A DNA stretch of 16,349 nucleotides from assembly GCA_013002625.1 (NCBI GenBank), contig JABDJE010000094.1:1-16349 (forward strand), read 5' to 3'. The stretch comes from Saprospiraceae bacterium. GTDB lineage: Bacteria; Bacteroidota; Bacteroidia; Chitinophagales; Saprospiraceae. The notes beneath the pieces are model-generated. The model did not search any database. It saw nothing but the letters and a program-made list of their open reading frames with translations, and was not told the DNA's origin. Positions 8,247 through 15,550 of this stretch are shown here, one piece after another (the first letter of the stretch is position 1; each line of letters opens with the position of its first letter). A program made the position numbers and the translations under genes.

Positions 8247-8705
8247 TTAAACAGATTTAGCCGCCTTTTTAATTGCTTTCTTTACACGCAGGTAGGTGCC
8301 ACATCGACAAATGTTTCCATGCATAGCCTGATCAATGTCGGAATCACTTGGATTGCGATTGTCCTTTAGTAAGGCTGCAGCACTCATTATTTGACCGGCC
8401 TGACAGTAACCGCACTGAGGCACATCGTATTCAACCCATGCCTTTTGTAGAGGATGATTTGCTTGTTCTGATAAGCCTTCGATTGTTGTTATCGATGCAT
8501 CACCAACTTGGCTTATAGGATACACGCAGGACCGCATGGCTACACCATCCAGGTGAATGGTACACGCACCGCATTGGGCAATTCCGCAGCCATATTTAGT
8601 CCCAACCAACTTAAGTTGATCCCTTAAGACCCATAATATCGGGGTGTCAGGATCGGCTGAAATCTTGTGAAGTTCATTATTTACTTTAATTGTATAATCT
8701 GCCAT
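8247..8705 (-). CDS. 2Fe-2S subunit of the molybdenum hydroxylase (IorA/CoxS-like)
   Basis: A 152-residue electron-transfer subunit carrying two [2Fe-2S] clusters. The plant-ferredoxin-like cluster uses Cys40, Cys45, Cys48 and Cys60 (pattern CxxxxCxxC, then C). The C-terminal helical-bundle cluster uses Cys98, Cys101, Cys133 and Cys135 (CGYC and CRC motifs). All eight ligands are present. The length fits the stand-alone small subunit of the family. It has no signal peptide, so it presumably folds in the cytoplasm and is carried out with its Tat-targeted partner, as is usual for these pairs. It is the first gene of a two-gene operon, and is divergent from the MocA-like gene with about 50 bp between the likely starts. 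Confidence 0.95.
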   Translation of the reverse strand: MADYTIKVNNELHKISADPDTPILWVLRDQLKLVGTKYGCGIAQCGACTIHLDGVAMRSCVYPISQVGDASITTIEGLSEQANHPLQKAWVEYDVPQCGYCQAGQIMSAAALLKDNRNPSDSDIDQAMHGNICRCGTYLRVKKAIKKAAKSV

Positions 8706-8755
8706 CGTCGATGATTTACTATATTAACAACCCCATTAAGATAATAATATTATAT

Positions 8756-9343
8756 ATGAATAATGATATCGCTATAGTACTCTTGGCAGCCGGAGCCTCT
8801 TCAAGGTTAGGAAGGGCTAAACAGTTGCTAAAATATAAAGGCGATGTGCTTATAAATAATGTAATTGAGCATTCCAAGAAAGTTGTTGCGGAAACCAATG
8901 TGTATGTAGTACTTGGTGCCCATGCAGATGATATCCGGAAGAATATCAAGGATGATGCTGTTCGTATTGTTATTAATAATAATTGGAAAGAGGGGATGGG
9001 CTCATCTATCCGCTCGGGCATTGCTAAAGTGAAAACCAATTCTGACATGCAAGCTTGTATTTTATCTGTCATTGACCAGCCCTATCTTAATGCCGAAGTC
9101 TTTGCTGATATTATTCAATTATACAGGGAGAACAAACCGAAAATTATATCATCTCGGTACAGGAATGTGTATGGACCGCCCACCTTATTCGGACGACAAT
9201 ATTTTGATGATTTACTTAGGTTAGAGGGAGATAAAGGCGCAAAGGCTATTATTAAATCAGAATCAAATAATGTGATATTCTATAATTGGGATAAAGGCTT
9301 AATTGATATTGACGAAAAGGACCATCTAATTCATCTAATGTAA
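8756..9343 (+). CDS. MocA-like molybdenum cofactor nucleotidyltransferase
   Basis: This 195-residue protein is a MobA-like NTP transferase. It starts with LLAAGASSRLGRAKQLL at 9-25. LAAG instead of MobA's LAGG points to the MocA (CTP-using) branch, which makes molybdopterin cytosine dinucleotide for xanthine-dehydrogenase-family enzymes. Other family blocks are EGMGSSIRSG at 79-88, DQPY at 107-110 (metal-binding Asp), GPPTLF at 140-145 and GDKGAK at 158-163. I chose ATG 8756. The longer frame from 8690 would add 22 unconserved residues and overlap the start of the divergent 2Fe-2S gene. Its place beside a two-subunit molybdenum hydroxylase supports a dedicated cofactor-supply role. CTP versus GTP use is inferred from motifs, not proved. 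Confidence 0.88.
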   Translation: MNNDIAIVLLAAGASSRLGRAKQLLKYKGDVLINNVIEHSKKVVAETNVYVVLGAHADDIRKNIKDDAVRIVINNNWKEGMGSSIRSGIAKVKTNSDMQACILSVIDQPYLNAEVFADIIQLYRENKPKIISSRYRNVYGPPTLFGRQYFDDLLRLEGDKGAKAIIKSESNNVIFYNWDKGLIDIDEKDHLIHLM

Positions 9344-9353
9344 AATTAAAACT

Positions 9354-9773
9354 ATGGCCACTGATAAAGGCACAATGTTTCCGGGCTTACGATATACTGA
9401 TGTAAAAACAGCCGTTGATTGGTTGTGCACTGTTCTTGGATTTGAAAGACGCCTTGTTGTTCCTGGGCCAGAAGGTAAAATTGTACATGCTCAATTGCAA
9501 TTGGGTACTGGTATTATAATGTTGGGGCCAGACGATGTAAAAAATGAATTCGGAGTTCATGTAAAACCACCCAAGCTTATGGGAGGTATGAATTCTCAGG
9601 CACCCTATATTTATATCGATGATATTGACAAGCATTATCATGATGCCAAAGAAGCAGGTGCTGAAATACTAGTAGAGCTTAGAGAAGAACCCTATGGTGG
9701 TAAGTTTTATTTGTGTCGTGATCTTGAAGGCCATATCTGGTCTTTTGGGTCTTATGATCCATTGACTGATTAG
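9354..9773 (+). CDS. VOC-superfamily (glyoxalase/bleomycin-resistance-like) protein
   Basis: A 139-residue single-module VOC protein. The first beta-alpha-beta-beta-beta unit begins LRYTDVKTAVDWLCTVLGF, the standard VOC opening helix, with a histidine in VHAQLQLG. The second unit begins YIYIDDIDKHYHDAKEAGAE and ends with GGKFYLCRDLEGHIWSFGSY. The end pattern D-x-E-G-x-x-W-x-F-G is frequent in PhnB/YycE-like VOC proteins. Such proteins are metal-dependent lyases, dioxygenases or simple binding proteins, and the sequence does not say which. It starts 10 bases after the MocA-like gene and is probably co-transcribed, though a functional link is not obvious. Its stop overlaps the stop of the convergent methyltransferase-like gene. 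Confidence 0.88.
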   Translation: MATDKGTMFPGLRYTDVKTAVDWLCTVLGFERRLVVPGPEGKIVHAQLQLGTGIIMLGPDDVKNEFGVHVKPPKLMGGMNSQAPYIYIDDIDKHYHDAKEAGAEILVELREEPYGGKFYLCRDLEGHIWSFGSYDPLTD

Positions 9774-10288
9774 GTATTTGGTCGCCATGGCCTGCGTCTT
9801 GGTATCCATCTGGGGACATTGTTTTTATAATTTGTGTACGCTTTTCCAAATTTTTTTTCCAGTCCCGGCTCTTCAGAATAAATGAAATATGTATTGTTGA
9901 TGATAAAAAAAATAGCCGCCCAGGTTAGTATGGCAATATTATTCTCAATACATGCACGCCCTATCAACATGCATAATACGGATGAAATCATTGGGTTTCT
10001 TGTATGCGCATAAACTCCTTGAACAACGAGTTGAGTGGTAGCATCCCAGGGTGCGAGGGTTCCTTTACCTTGCTTGTGAAATAAATGATTGCTTTTGCAG
10101 AACAAAAGGAATCCCGATGATAGTAATATGCAACCTGTGATAATCAAGAATAATGCGTTGATATGCAGGAAGCTGGTCATGGTAGTACTGAAATAAGACT
10201 TTAAGATTGACGGGATAAGAATTATTACCGTTCCCGGTAAAATTATGATGGCTTTTATATGTTTCCATATAGGTGGTGCGTTTTCCAT
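9770..10288 (-). CDS. Isoprenylcysteine carboxyl methyltransferase (ICMT)/PEMT-like membrane protein
   Basis: A 172-residue integral membrane protein with about four or five hydrophobic segments. The C-terminal half carries the ICMT/PEMT pattern: VQGVYAHTRNPMI, equivalent to the family's G-x-Y-x-x-x-R-[HN]-P-x-[YMI], and later EEPGLEKKFGKAYTNYKNNV followed by PRWIP, equivalent to the E-E-x-x-L-x-x-x-F-G-x-x-Y-x-x-Y motif. These elements bind S-adenosylmethionine and the methyl acceptor in characterised relatives. Bacterial members have few known substrates. It is convergent with the VOC gene, with stops overlapping by three to four bases, and divergent from the DUF4837 gene with a 99-bp AT-rich gap that must hold both promoters. 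I found no convincing promoter motif there. Confidence 0.85.
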   Translation of the reverse strand: MENAPPIWKHIKAIIILPGTVIILIPSILKSYFSTTMTSFLHINALFLIITGCILLSSGFLLFCKSNHLFHKQGKGTLAPWDATTQLVVQGVYAHTRNPMISSVLCMLIGRACIENNIAILTWAAIFFIINNTYFIYSEEPGLEKKFGKAYTNYKNNVPRWIPRRRPWRPNT

Positions 10289-10387
10289 TATTGATCAATT
10301 CGTCCAATAATATTTATACACACCAATAATAAGCTTTTATTAATCTATTTTGTAGGCGGGAGATATTCCCTATTTTTAAAACTTGGT

Positions 10388-11467
10388 ATGAGAGTAATTA
10401 TTTTTCTTTTCTTAATTGGAAGTATTGTTGGATGTAACAGCGACGTTACACAACAGCTTGAGCCTAAAGGTGTTGCCTTAGGCGTCATGAATGAGATCGT
10501 CGTTATTGCAGATGATGAGTTATGGGAAAGTGCCGTTGGGGATACTTTCAGATACTATTTTGAATCTTCATATCCGATTTTACCTGCACCTGAGCCGCTA
10601 TTTGATCTAAGACAATTTACTGTTCAGGAATTGGAAGGGCAGCCTTTGAGAAAAGAATTGAGAACATATGCCATACTCACTGATTTGTCAGATGAAGATT
10701 CGGAGACTACTCAGATGGTTAAAAGAGACATGGGCAGTGAACGTTTTAATCAGGCTTTAAGCTCGAACGAACCCGGTTCATCAGTCGGAAAGGATAAGTG
10801 GTCACGGGGGCAACTCCTCTTCTATTTATTTGGGAACAACAGAGATAACCTGGCAGCTTCCATTGGCAGTAATTTTTCAGCGATTGCATCTCGAATACAT
10901 AAACATGATGAAAAGCAATTGCGGTCTTCAATTTATCTGGACAGAATCAACGAAGGGCTATCCATAAAGCTCCAAAAAGACTTCGGCATTAAAATCGACG
11001 TACCCGGTGAATATAGAGTTGCGGTTGAAGACGTCGATAATAAGACAATGTGGTTGCGTAAAGATACCGACGAGGCTATCATTAATCTTGTTTTCCAGAA
11101 ATTGGATTACACAAATGCAAGTCAATTCACTAAAGAAAATATAATTGATATTCGGAATCAATTCGGGCGTACATACGTCACGTCTGATCTGGAGGATAAT
11201 GTGATGATCGTCAATACAGACGACTTACCAGTTTACGAATATGCACGTACTGTCGATGGTGTCTACATTAAAGAATTACGCGGAACATGGGAAATGACAA
11301 AAGATTTTGTCGCGGGACCTTTTATCTCTTACCTCATCAATCAGGAAAGCAGTAAGTCCTTACTTTTTGTCGATGCCTTTGTACTTGCACCAGGTAAGAA
11401 TAAGCGTGAAGTAATGATGCAATTGGATTATATTATTCGCAATGCAGAATTTGGAACAATTCAATAA
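10388..11467 (+). CDS. DUF4837-family lipoprotein
   Basis: A 359-residue envelope protein. The first 15 residues are a hydrophobic signal ending in the lipobox SIVGC, with Cys16 as the lipidation site. The mature part begins with the block GVMNEIVVIADDELWESAVGD, then residues around LPAPEPLFDL. This is the characteristic opening of the Bacteroidetes DUF4837 family, recognised from memory. Length is normal for that family and the frame is intact. Function is unknown. It begins a plus-strand run with an M29 peptidase gene (59 bp downstream) and a small lipoprotein gene, so shared expression is possible. Confidence 0.82.
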   Translation: MRVIIFLFLIGSIVGCNSDVTQQLEPKGVALGVMNEIVVIADDELWESAVGDTFRYYFESSYPILPAPEPLFDLRQFTVQELEGQPLRKELRTYAILTDLSDEDSETTQMVKRDMGSERFNQALSSNEPGSSVGKDKWSRGQLLFYLFGNNRDNLAASIGSNFSAIASRIHKHDEKQLRSSIYLDRINEGLSIKLQKDFGIKIDVPGEYRVAVEDVDNKTMWLRKDTDEAIINLVFQKLDYTNASQFTKENIIDIRNQFGRTYVTSDLEDNVMIVNTDDLPVYEYARTVDGVYIKELRGTWEMTKDFVAGPFISYLINQESSKSLLFVDAFVLAPGKNKREVMMQLDYIIRNAEFGTIQ

Positions 11468-11526
11468 GAAATAAGAAATCAAGGCTGTCTTTTGTATCCT
11501 CTCTCTGAATTTGCCATTTTTGGTGC

Positions 11527-12633
11527 ATGAATATCTTAGAGAAATACGCCCACCTACTTGTGGATTATTGCCTTGAATTAAAGGCAGGTGAAAAATTATA
11601 TATTTCAACAACAACTTTAGCTGAACCCCTTGTCAGAGAAATTTACCGTGAGGCCACAAAAATTGGTGTTCATGTAGAAGTCGGATTCAGCTTTAGAGAA
11701 AAAGAAAGAATTTTCCTAAACAATGCATCGGACGACTTGCTCCAGCAAGCTCCAGTATTGTATGATCAGGCCATCAGACATTTTGATGCCTATCTGAATA
11801 TCCGTGCACCTTATAATTTGAACGACACATTCAGCGTATCCAGTACATCAAGGCAAAAGCGATCTGCAGCAATGAAAGAATTGACGCAGGTATATTTTGA
11901 CAGGACCGCACGTCGTAACGAACCAGGAGGGCTTAAAAGAAGCCTGTGTCAATATCCTACCCAGGCAGCAGCACAAGCAGCAAATATGTCACTAGAGGAA
12001 TATGCACATTTCGTCTACGATGCCTGCCATTTATACAGCGATGACCCCAAAGGAGAATGGCTTAAGATACGGGCACACCAGCAACATATAAAAGACTACC
12101 TAGATGGTGTTAAAACCATCCGCTATAAAGCAGACCATACCGATATTAGCTTTTCCGTAGATGGTCGAACATGGATCAATTCTGATGGTCAAACCAATAT
12201 GCCATCAGGTGAAGTCTTTACAGGACCGGTTGAGGATAGTGTCAATGGTCATGTGCATTTCACAAATCCATCGGTTTTTATGGGCAAGGATGTTCAGGGA
12301 ATCACGCTCAAAGTTCAAAATGGGCAGGTAATCGATTGGGATGCTGCACAAGGCAAGGAGGTGTTGGATACGGTGTTTGAGATTCCTGGCGCCAGATACT
12401 TTGGTGAAGTGGCGATTGGTACAAACTATAAAATTCAACGCGCCACGCGTAATATACTCTTCGACGAAAAAATTGGAGGTACCATTCATATGGCAGTAGG
12501 CCAATCCTATAAACAGACGGGAGGTCAGAACCAATCTTCAATTCATTGGGATATGATCACCGACATGAAAACAAGTGGTGAGATATATGCTGACGGGAAG
12601 ATGATTTATCAATATGGAAAATTTTTGATTTAA
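11527..12633 (+). CDS. M29-family metallo-aminopeptidase (AmpS/thermophilic aminopeptidase type)
   Basis: This 368-residue protein removes N-terminal residues from peptides using a two-metal centre. Family landmarks are visible. Glu229 lies in NMPSGEVFTGP and Glu294 in YFGEVAIG. His321 lies in GGTIHMAVGQSY with Tyr328, and His340 and Asp342 in SSIHWDMI. These are the metal ligands and catalytic residues known in M29 enzymes. There is no signal peptide, so it is likely cytoplasmic. The length is slightly short but within the family range (about 360-415). ATG 11527 gives the usual N-terminus ('MNILEKYAHLLVDYCLELKAG'-like, with the K-A-G-E-K block at 19-23). A small lipoprotein gene follows after six bases. 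Confidence 0.93.
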   Translation: MNILEKYAHLLVDYCLELKAGEKLYISTTTLAEPLVREIYREATKIGVHVEVGFSFREKERIFLNNASDDLLQQAPVLYDQAIRHFDAYLNIRAPYNLNDTFSVSSTSRQKRSAAMKELTQVYFDRTARRNEPGGLKRSLCQYPTQAAAQAANMSLEEYAHFVYDACHLYSDDPKGEWLKIRAHQQHIKDYLDGVKTIRYKADHTDISFSVDGRTWINSDGQTNMPSGEVFTGPVEDSVNGHVHFTNPSVFMGKDVQGITLKVQNGQVIDWDAAQGKEVLDTVFEIPGARYFGEVAIGTNYKIQRATRNILFDEKIGGTIHMAVGQSYKQTGGQNQSSIHWDMITDMKTSGEIYADGKMIYQYGKFLI

Positions 12634-12639
12634 CGGTAT

Positions 12640-13152
12640 ATGAGAATACCATTAGTGCTTGTTTACTTAGCTGGCCTATTGGCCAATGGGTGTGCTGTCA
12701 ATAAACCTGTAAGTACCAATGTGGAATATGATTATACAATCTATCCCGTGAAGGTAATCGGTGATTCCTATTATGCATTCAGAGATAGTTTATTTTCTTT
12801 TCAAAACTGTAAATCAACTATATCAATGAATCGCAGCCTAATAGAATTAATAGAAGATGATATAGTAATAGATTGTAGGAACAGAACATTGATCAAACGG
12901 AATACTGGTCCAATCCCTGCGAATAAATCTGTGAATATTAGAATGAAACTAGGTATGGATAAGCATGGCGTAGTTCTGATTGCTAAATTGGTAGAATGTG
13001 ATGTTGAATTGGATGAATCTGAAATCGTTCAATTCTTGAGTGCAGCAATGGGTTATGTCTTTGAACCATCTGATGATGAATCCTGTCTGCAAACGACAGT
13101 GCTTAGTATCAAATTAGACTTAAATAATCGAGTTAGGATCAGGAAATATTGA
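12640..13152 (+). CDS. Small lipoprotein of unknown function, possible TonB/AgmX-C-terminal-like fold
   Basis: I do not recognise this 170-residue protein by family. The N-terminus is a short hydrophobic signal ending LLANGC, with Cys18 as a probable lipidation site; the -3 residue is Ala rather than the preferred Leu, so this is likely but not certain. Four further cysteines (in QNCK, IDCR, VECD and ESCL) could form disulfides in the periplasm. The C-terminal part, SVNIRMKLGMDKHGVV followed by a helix and a final beta strand, resembles the TonB/AgmX C-terminal pattern of strand, 'x-G-x-V' turn, helix and strand. This is inference only. It starts six bases after the M29 peptidase gene and ends four bases from the convergent ABC-F gene. 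Confidence 0.8.
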   Translation: MRIPLVLVYLAGLLANGCAVNKPVSTNVEYDYTIYPVKVIGDSYYAFRDSLFSFQNCKSTISMNRSLIELIEDDIVIDCRNRTLIKRNTGPIPANKSVNIRMKLGMDKHGVVLIAKLVECDVELDESEIVQFLSAAMGYVFEPSDDESCLQTTVLSIKLDLNNRVRIRKY

Positions 13153-13156
13153 TCAT

Positions 13157-15028
13157 TTAGTCAAGCTCGGAAAGTTCCAGCCATCGGTCTTCTTTGTCAG
13201 AAATGAGTTTGTCGATTTCGCCAAGGCGTTGAGAAAGTTGGGAGATCTCTTCTCCTGAAATGGAACCATCTAGAAACCTAGACTCTATCTCTGCTTTTTC
13301 TTTTTCAAGTTTTTTCATATCGGATTCGAGGTGCTCCAATTCTTTCTTTTCCGCATAACTGAGTTTACGTTTCTCAGGCTCCTGGTTAGACTCCGGTTTC
13401 AGAGGGTCTTGATCTTCAGGTGCTTGGATTTTTGTATTAAGCGCAATCTTATGTCCCGCTCGTTTGAAATCAGAATAACTTCCATTGAAGTCTTTGAAAT
13501 TTCCATGACCTTGAAGTACAAAGAGGTGGTCTACAATTTTATCCATGAAGAATCGATCGTGGCTGATGACAAGCAAGCATCCTTTAAAATCCTGTAAAAA
13601 GTCTTCGAGCACGTTGATCGTTATAATATCCAAATCATTGGTTGGCTCATCCAGAATTAAGAAATTGGGATTGGACATAAGCACTCTCAATAAATTGAGC
13701 CGTCGTTTTTCTCCTCCACTTAACTGGGAGACATATACTTGTTGTTGTGATCGGGGGAAGAGGAATCTTTCCAGTAAGGATTCGGCTGTCAATTTACGCC
13801 CTTTTTTTAGTGGAATATATTCAGCAATTTCTCTTACTGAATCAATTAGCCTTAATTCTTGATTCAGGTGAGATAACTCCTGAGTGTAATGACCAAACAC
13901 CACGGTATCACCAATCACGACCTTACCTGTATCGACTTTTAATTCTTTGGTCAATAGTCTAATGAAGGTAGTCTTACCAACGCCATTCGGTCCTGCCACG
14001 CCTACACGTTCACCTTTTTTGAATTTATAGGAGAAGTTTTCAATAATTTTAAGCGTATCGAATGACTTCGAAATATTATGGGCCTCGAGAATCTTTCCTC
14101 CAAGTCTTGCCATGTCTATTTCCAGAGTGACCTGACCTTCTTCCCGTTTTTTATGGGCATCTTCTTTTATCTCATAAAATTTATCTATTCGAGATTTGGC
14201 CTTTGTTGTTCTGGCCTGAGGTTGGCGTCTCATCCAATCCAGTTCCTTTTTAAAAAGCTTTTTTGTCTTATCCAGCTGAGCTTGTTCGTTCTGTAACCTG
14301 GCTTGTTTCTTTTCAAGATAGTTGGAGTAATTACCTCTATAACTGTATAGTTTCTGTTGATCCAACTCTACAATTTCATTACAGACCCTTTCAAGGAAGT
14401 ATCTGTCATGGGTTACCATAAATAGACTTAAATTTTGAGTGGCCAGGAATTGTTCAAGCCATTCGATCATATCCAGATCAAGGTGGTTAGTGGGCTCATC
14501 CAGAATTAGTAAATCTGGTGCCTCAATGAGTAATTTGGCCATGGCCAACCTTTTCTTTTGACCGCCCGATAATTCTGATACTTTCTGTGTCAGATCATGT
14601 ATTTGAAATTTTCCCAGGATTTCCTTGACTTTTGCTTCGATGTCCCAAGCCTTGAGATCGTCTACACGTTCTATACATTTCTGAACGGCGTCATTATCGT
14701 TGGTTAAAGTTGCCCATTCAAGTGCCTGAATAGCTTTGATTTGAGCATTATCAGAATCCAATGCAGCCTGAAGTACGGTATCATTGTGATTGAGCTCGGG
14801 TTCCTGTTTGAGGAAACCAATCTTAATATCTTTTCGAAATTGAATTTTAGCGTTTTCGCCTTCTGGAGACTCTTCACCTGCCAAGACTTTTAATAAGGTT
14901 GTCTTACCACTTCCATTCTTAGCAATCAATGCAATTTTTTGACCTTTGGCGATGGTCATAGAAATATCATCGAATAAAATCTTGTCTCCGAATGACTTTG
15001 ATATACGTTCAAAAGTAAGGTAATTCAA
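13157..15028 (-). CDS. uup: ABC-F ATPase, Uup subfamily
   Basis: A 623-residue soluble protein with two ABC ATPase domains and no membrane segments, as in ABC-F translation factors. Domain 1 has Walker A AKNGSGKTT at 36-44, signature LSGGQ at 153-157, Walker B LLILDEPTNHLD from 173 and His207. Domain 2 has Walker A GPNGVGKTT at 346-354, signature LSGGE at 436-440, Walker B FLILDEPTNDLD from 456 and His490. The interdomain linker (about 235-290) is basic and helical. The C-terminal region (about 555-620) is a charged coiled coil, which marks Uup rather than EttA. Uup-type proteins act on ribosomes and influence DNA transposition and translation. The start is TTG at 15028: it gives the expected MNYL N-terminus, and I found no in-frame ATG before the upstream stop at about 15089-15091. 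Ala36 for Gly in Walker A is, as I recall, common in Bacteroidetes Uup proteins. Confidence 0.93.
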   Translation of the reverse strand: MNYLTFERISKSFGDKILFDDISMTIAKGQKIALIAKNGSGKTTLLKVLAGEESPEGENAKIQFRKDIKIGFLKQEPELNHNDTVLQAALDSDNAQIKAIQALEWATLTNDNDAVQKCIERVDDLKAWDIEAKVKEILGKFQIHDLTQKVSELSGGQKKRLAMAKLLIEAPDLLILDEPTNHLDLDMIEWLEQFLATQNLSLFMVTHDRYFLERVCNEIVELDQQKLYSYRGNYSNYLEKKQARLQNEQAQLDKTKKLFKKELDWMRRQPQARTTKAKSRIDKFYEIKEDAHKKREEGQVTLEIDMARLGGKILEAHNISKSFDTLKIIENFSYKFKKGERVGVAGPNGVGKTTFIRLLTKELKVDTGKVVIGDTVVFGHYTQELSHLNQELRLIDSVREIAEYIPLKKGRKLTAESLLERFLFPRSQQQVYVSQLSGGEKRRLNLLRVLMSNPNFLILDEPTNDLDIITINVLEDFLQDFKGCLLVISHDRFFMDKIVDHLFVLQGHGNFKDFNGSYSDFKRAGHKIALNTKIQAPEDQDPLKPESNQEPEKRKLSYAEKKELEHLESDMKKLEKEKAEIESRFLDGSISGEEISQLSQRLGEIDKLISDKEDRWLELSELD

Positions 15029-15145
15029 CGGCCTGCAATTTGAGGCGGAAGATACAAATAATGACCATCTAGATACACAAGGCGTGTACTATTATAGAAT
15101 AACTCAATAAAGATTGTCGGATTACTTAGTAACCGAATAATTCAG

Positions 15146-15442
15146 TTAGGAAGCTCTCTTGTAACGTTTTGATTTATATTTTTCTACTTGCCTTCTCAGT
15201 TTTTCTACAGCAAGATCCAAGGCTATATCATGTTTTGGGCCACTGGCCTCTACAAAGACATCTTTCCCCTTGAGTCGTGCTTGTAATTTTATTTTCTTGC
15301 TAGGATGCTTTGATCCTCTGAAGAAAACTTTAATGGATTCAATAAAAGGATAATTTAAAAAGTACTTCTGTAAAATTTCTCTTGCATAATTATCGAAGTA
15401 GTTGGTTCCTTCGATAACATCTTTCTCTACTTTGATATCCAT
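15146..15442 (-). CDS. Short HPF/RaiA-like ribosome hibernation factor
   Basis: A 98-residue basic protein. It has the beta-strand/helix pattern of the HPF/RaiA family: an N-terminal helix around NYFDNYAREILQKYF, a strand IESIKVFFRG, strands KKIKLQARLKG and DVFVEASG, then the diagnostic IALDLAVEKLRRQVEKYKSK helix close to the C-terminus. Family members bind the 30S subunit in stationary phase and stop translation. The length fits the short form without the C-terminal dimerisation domain. ATG 15442 is the only sensible start. A stem-loop and a palindrome lie just upstream on the same transcript side. Some divergence from E. coli HPF leaves moderate uncertainty, but the family call is good. Confidence 0.8.
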   Translation of the reverse strand: MDIKVEKDVIEGTNYFDNYAREILQKYFLNYPFIESIKVFFRGSKHPSKKIKLQARLKGKDVFVEASGPKHDIALDLAVEKLRRQVEKYKSKRYKRAS

Positions 15443-15477
15443 ATATCACGTTTAGAAGTTAAATAATATGTTGTATC

Positions 15478-15499
15478 CATAAGGTTCTTTAACCTTATG
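15478..15499 (-). promoter_or_regulatory. Stem-loop upstream of HPF-like gene
   Basis: CATAAGGTT and AACCTTATG form a perfect 9-bp stem around the loop CTTT. It lies 36 bases before the HPF-like start and about 52 bases after the stop of the preceding minus-strand gene. No T-run follows it in the minus-strand direction, so a factor-independent terminator is not well supported. A 5' untranslated structure or a processing site is as likely. Confidence 0.5.
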
Positions 15500-15509
15500 T
15501 AATTAAGTT

Positions 15510-15523
15510 ATGAATTAATTCAT
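15510..15523. promoter_or_regulatory. Perfect 14-bp AT-rich palindrome
   Basis: ATGAATTAATTCAT reads the same on both strands. It lies between the duplicated-domain gene and the HPF-like gene, 10 bases from the neighbouring stem-loop. It could be an operator for a dimeric regulator of the HPF-like gene, or a chance palindrome in AT-rich sequence. No second copy was found in the window. Confidence 0.35.
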
Positions 15524-15550
15524 TAGAATGCAAAGATCAGATTAGGACTT

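Noticed and set aside
8690..8755. Upstream ATG extending the MocA-like protein by 22 residues
   Set aside because: It would overlap the divergent 2Fe-2S gene's start codon, and the added residues are not part of the family fold; ATG 8756 puts the nucleotide-binding loop at the usual distance from the N-terminus.
10289..10387. Promoter with TATTTTG before the DUF4837 gene
   Set aside because: It lacks one base of the -7 consensus and has no properly spaced -33 element.
13157..15028. Possible loss of ATPase function in ABC-F domain 1 because Walker A begins with Ala instead of Gly
   Set aside because: The essential G-x-G-K-T core, the signature, the Walker B Glu and the His switch are all intact, and I recall this substitution as usual in Bacteroidetes Uup proteins.
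15478..15499. Hairpin as a standard rho-independent terminator of the duplicated-domain gene
   Set aside because: The stem has only three G-C pairs and no T-tract follows in the direction of transcription.
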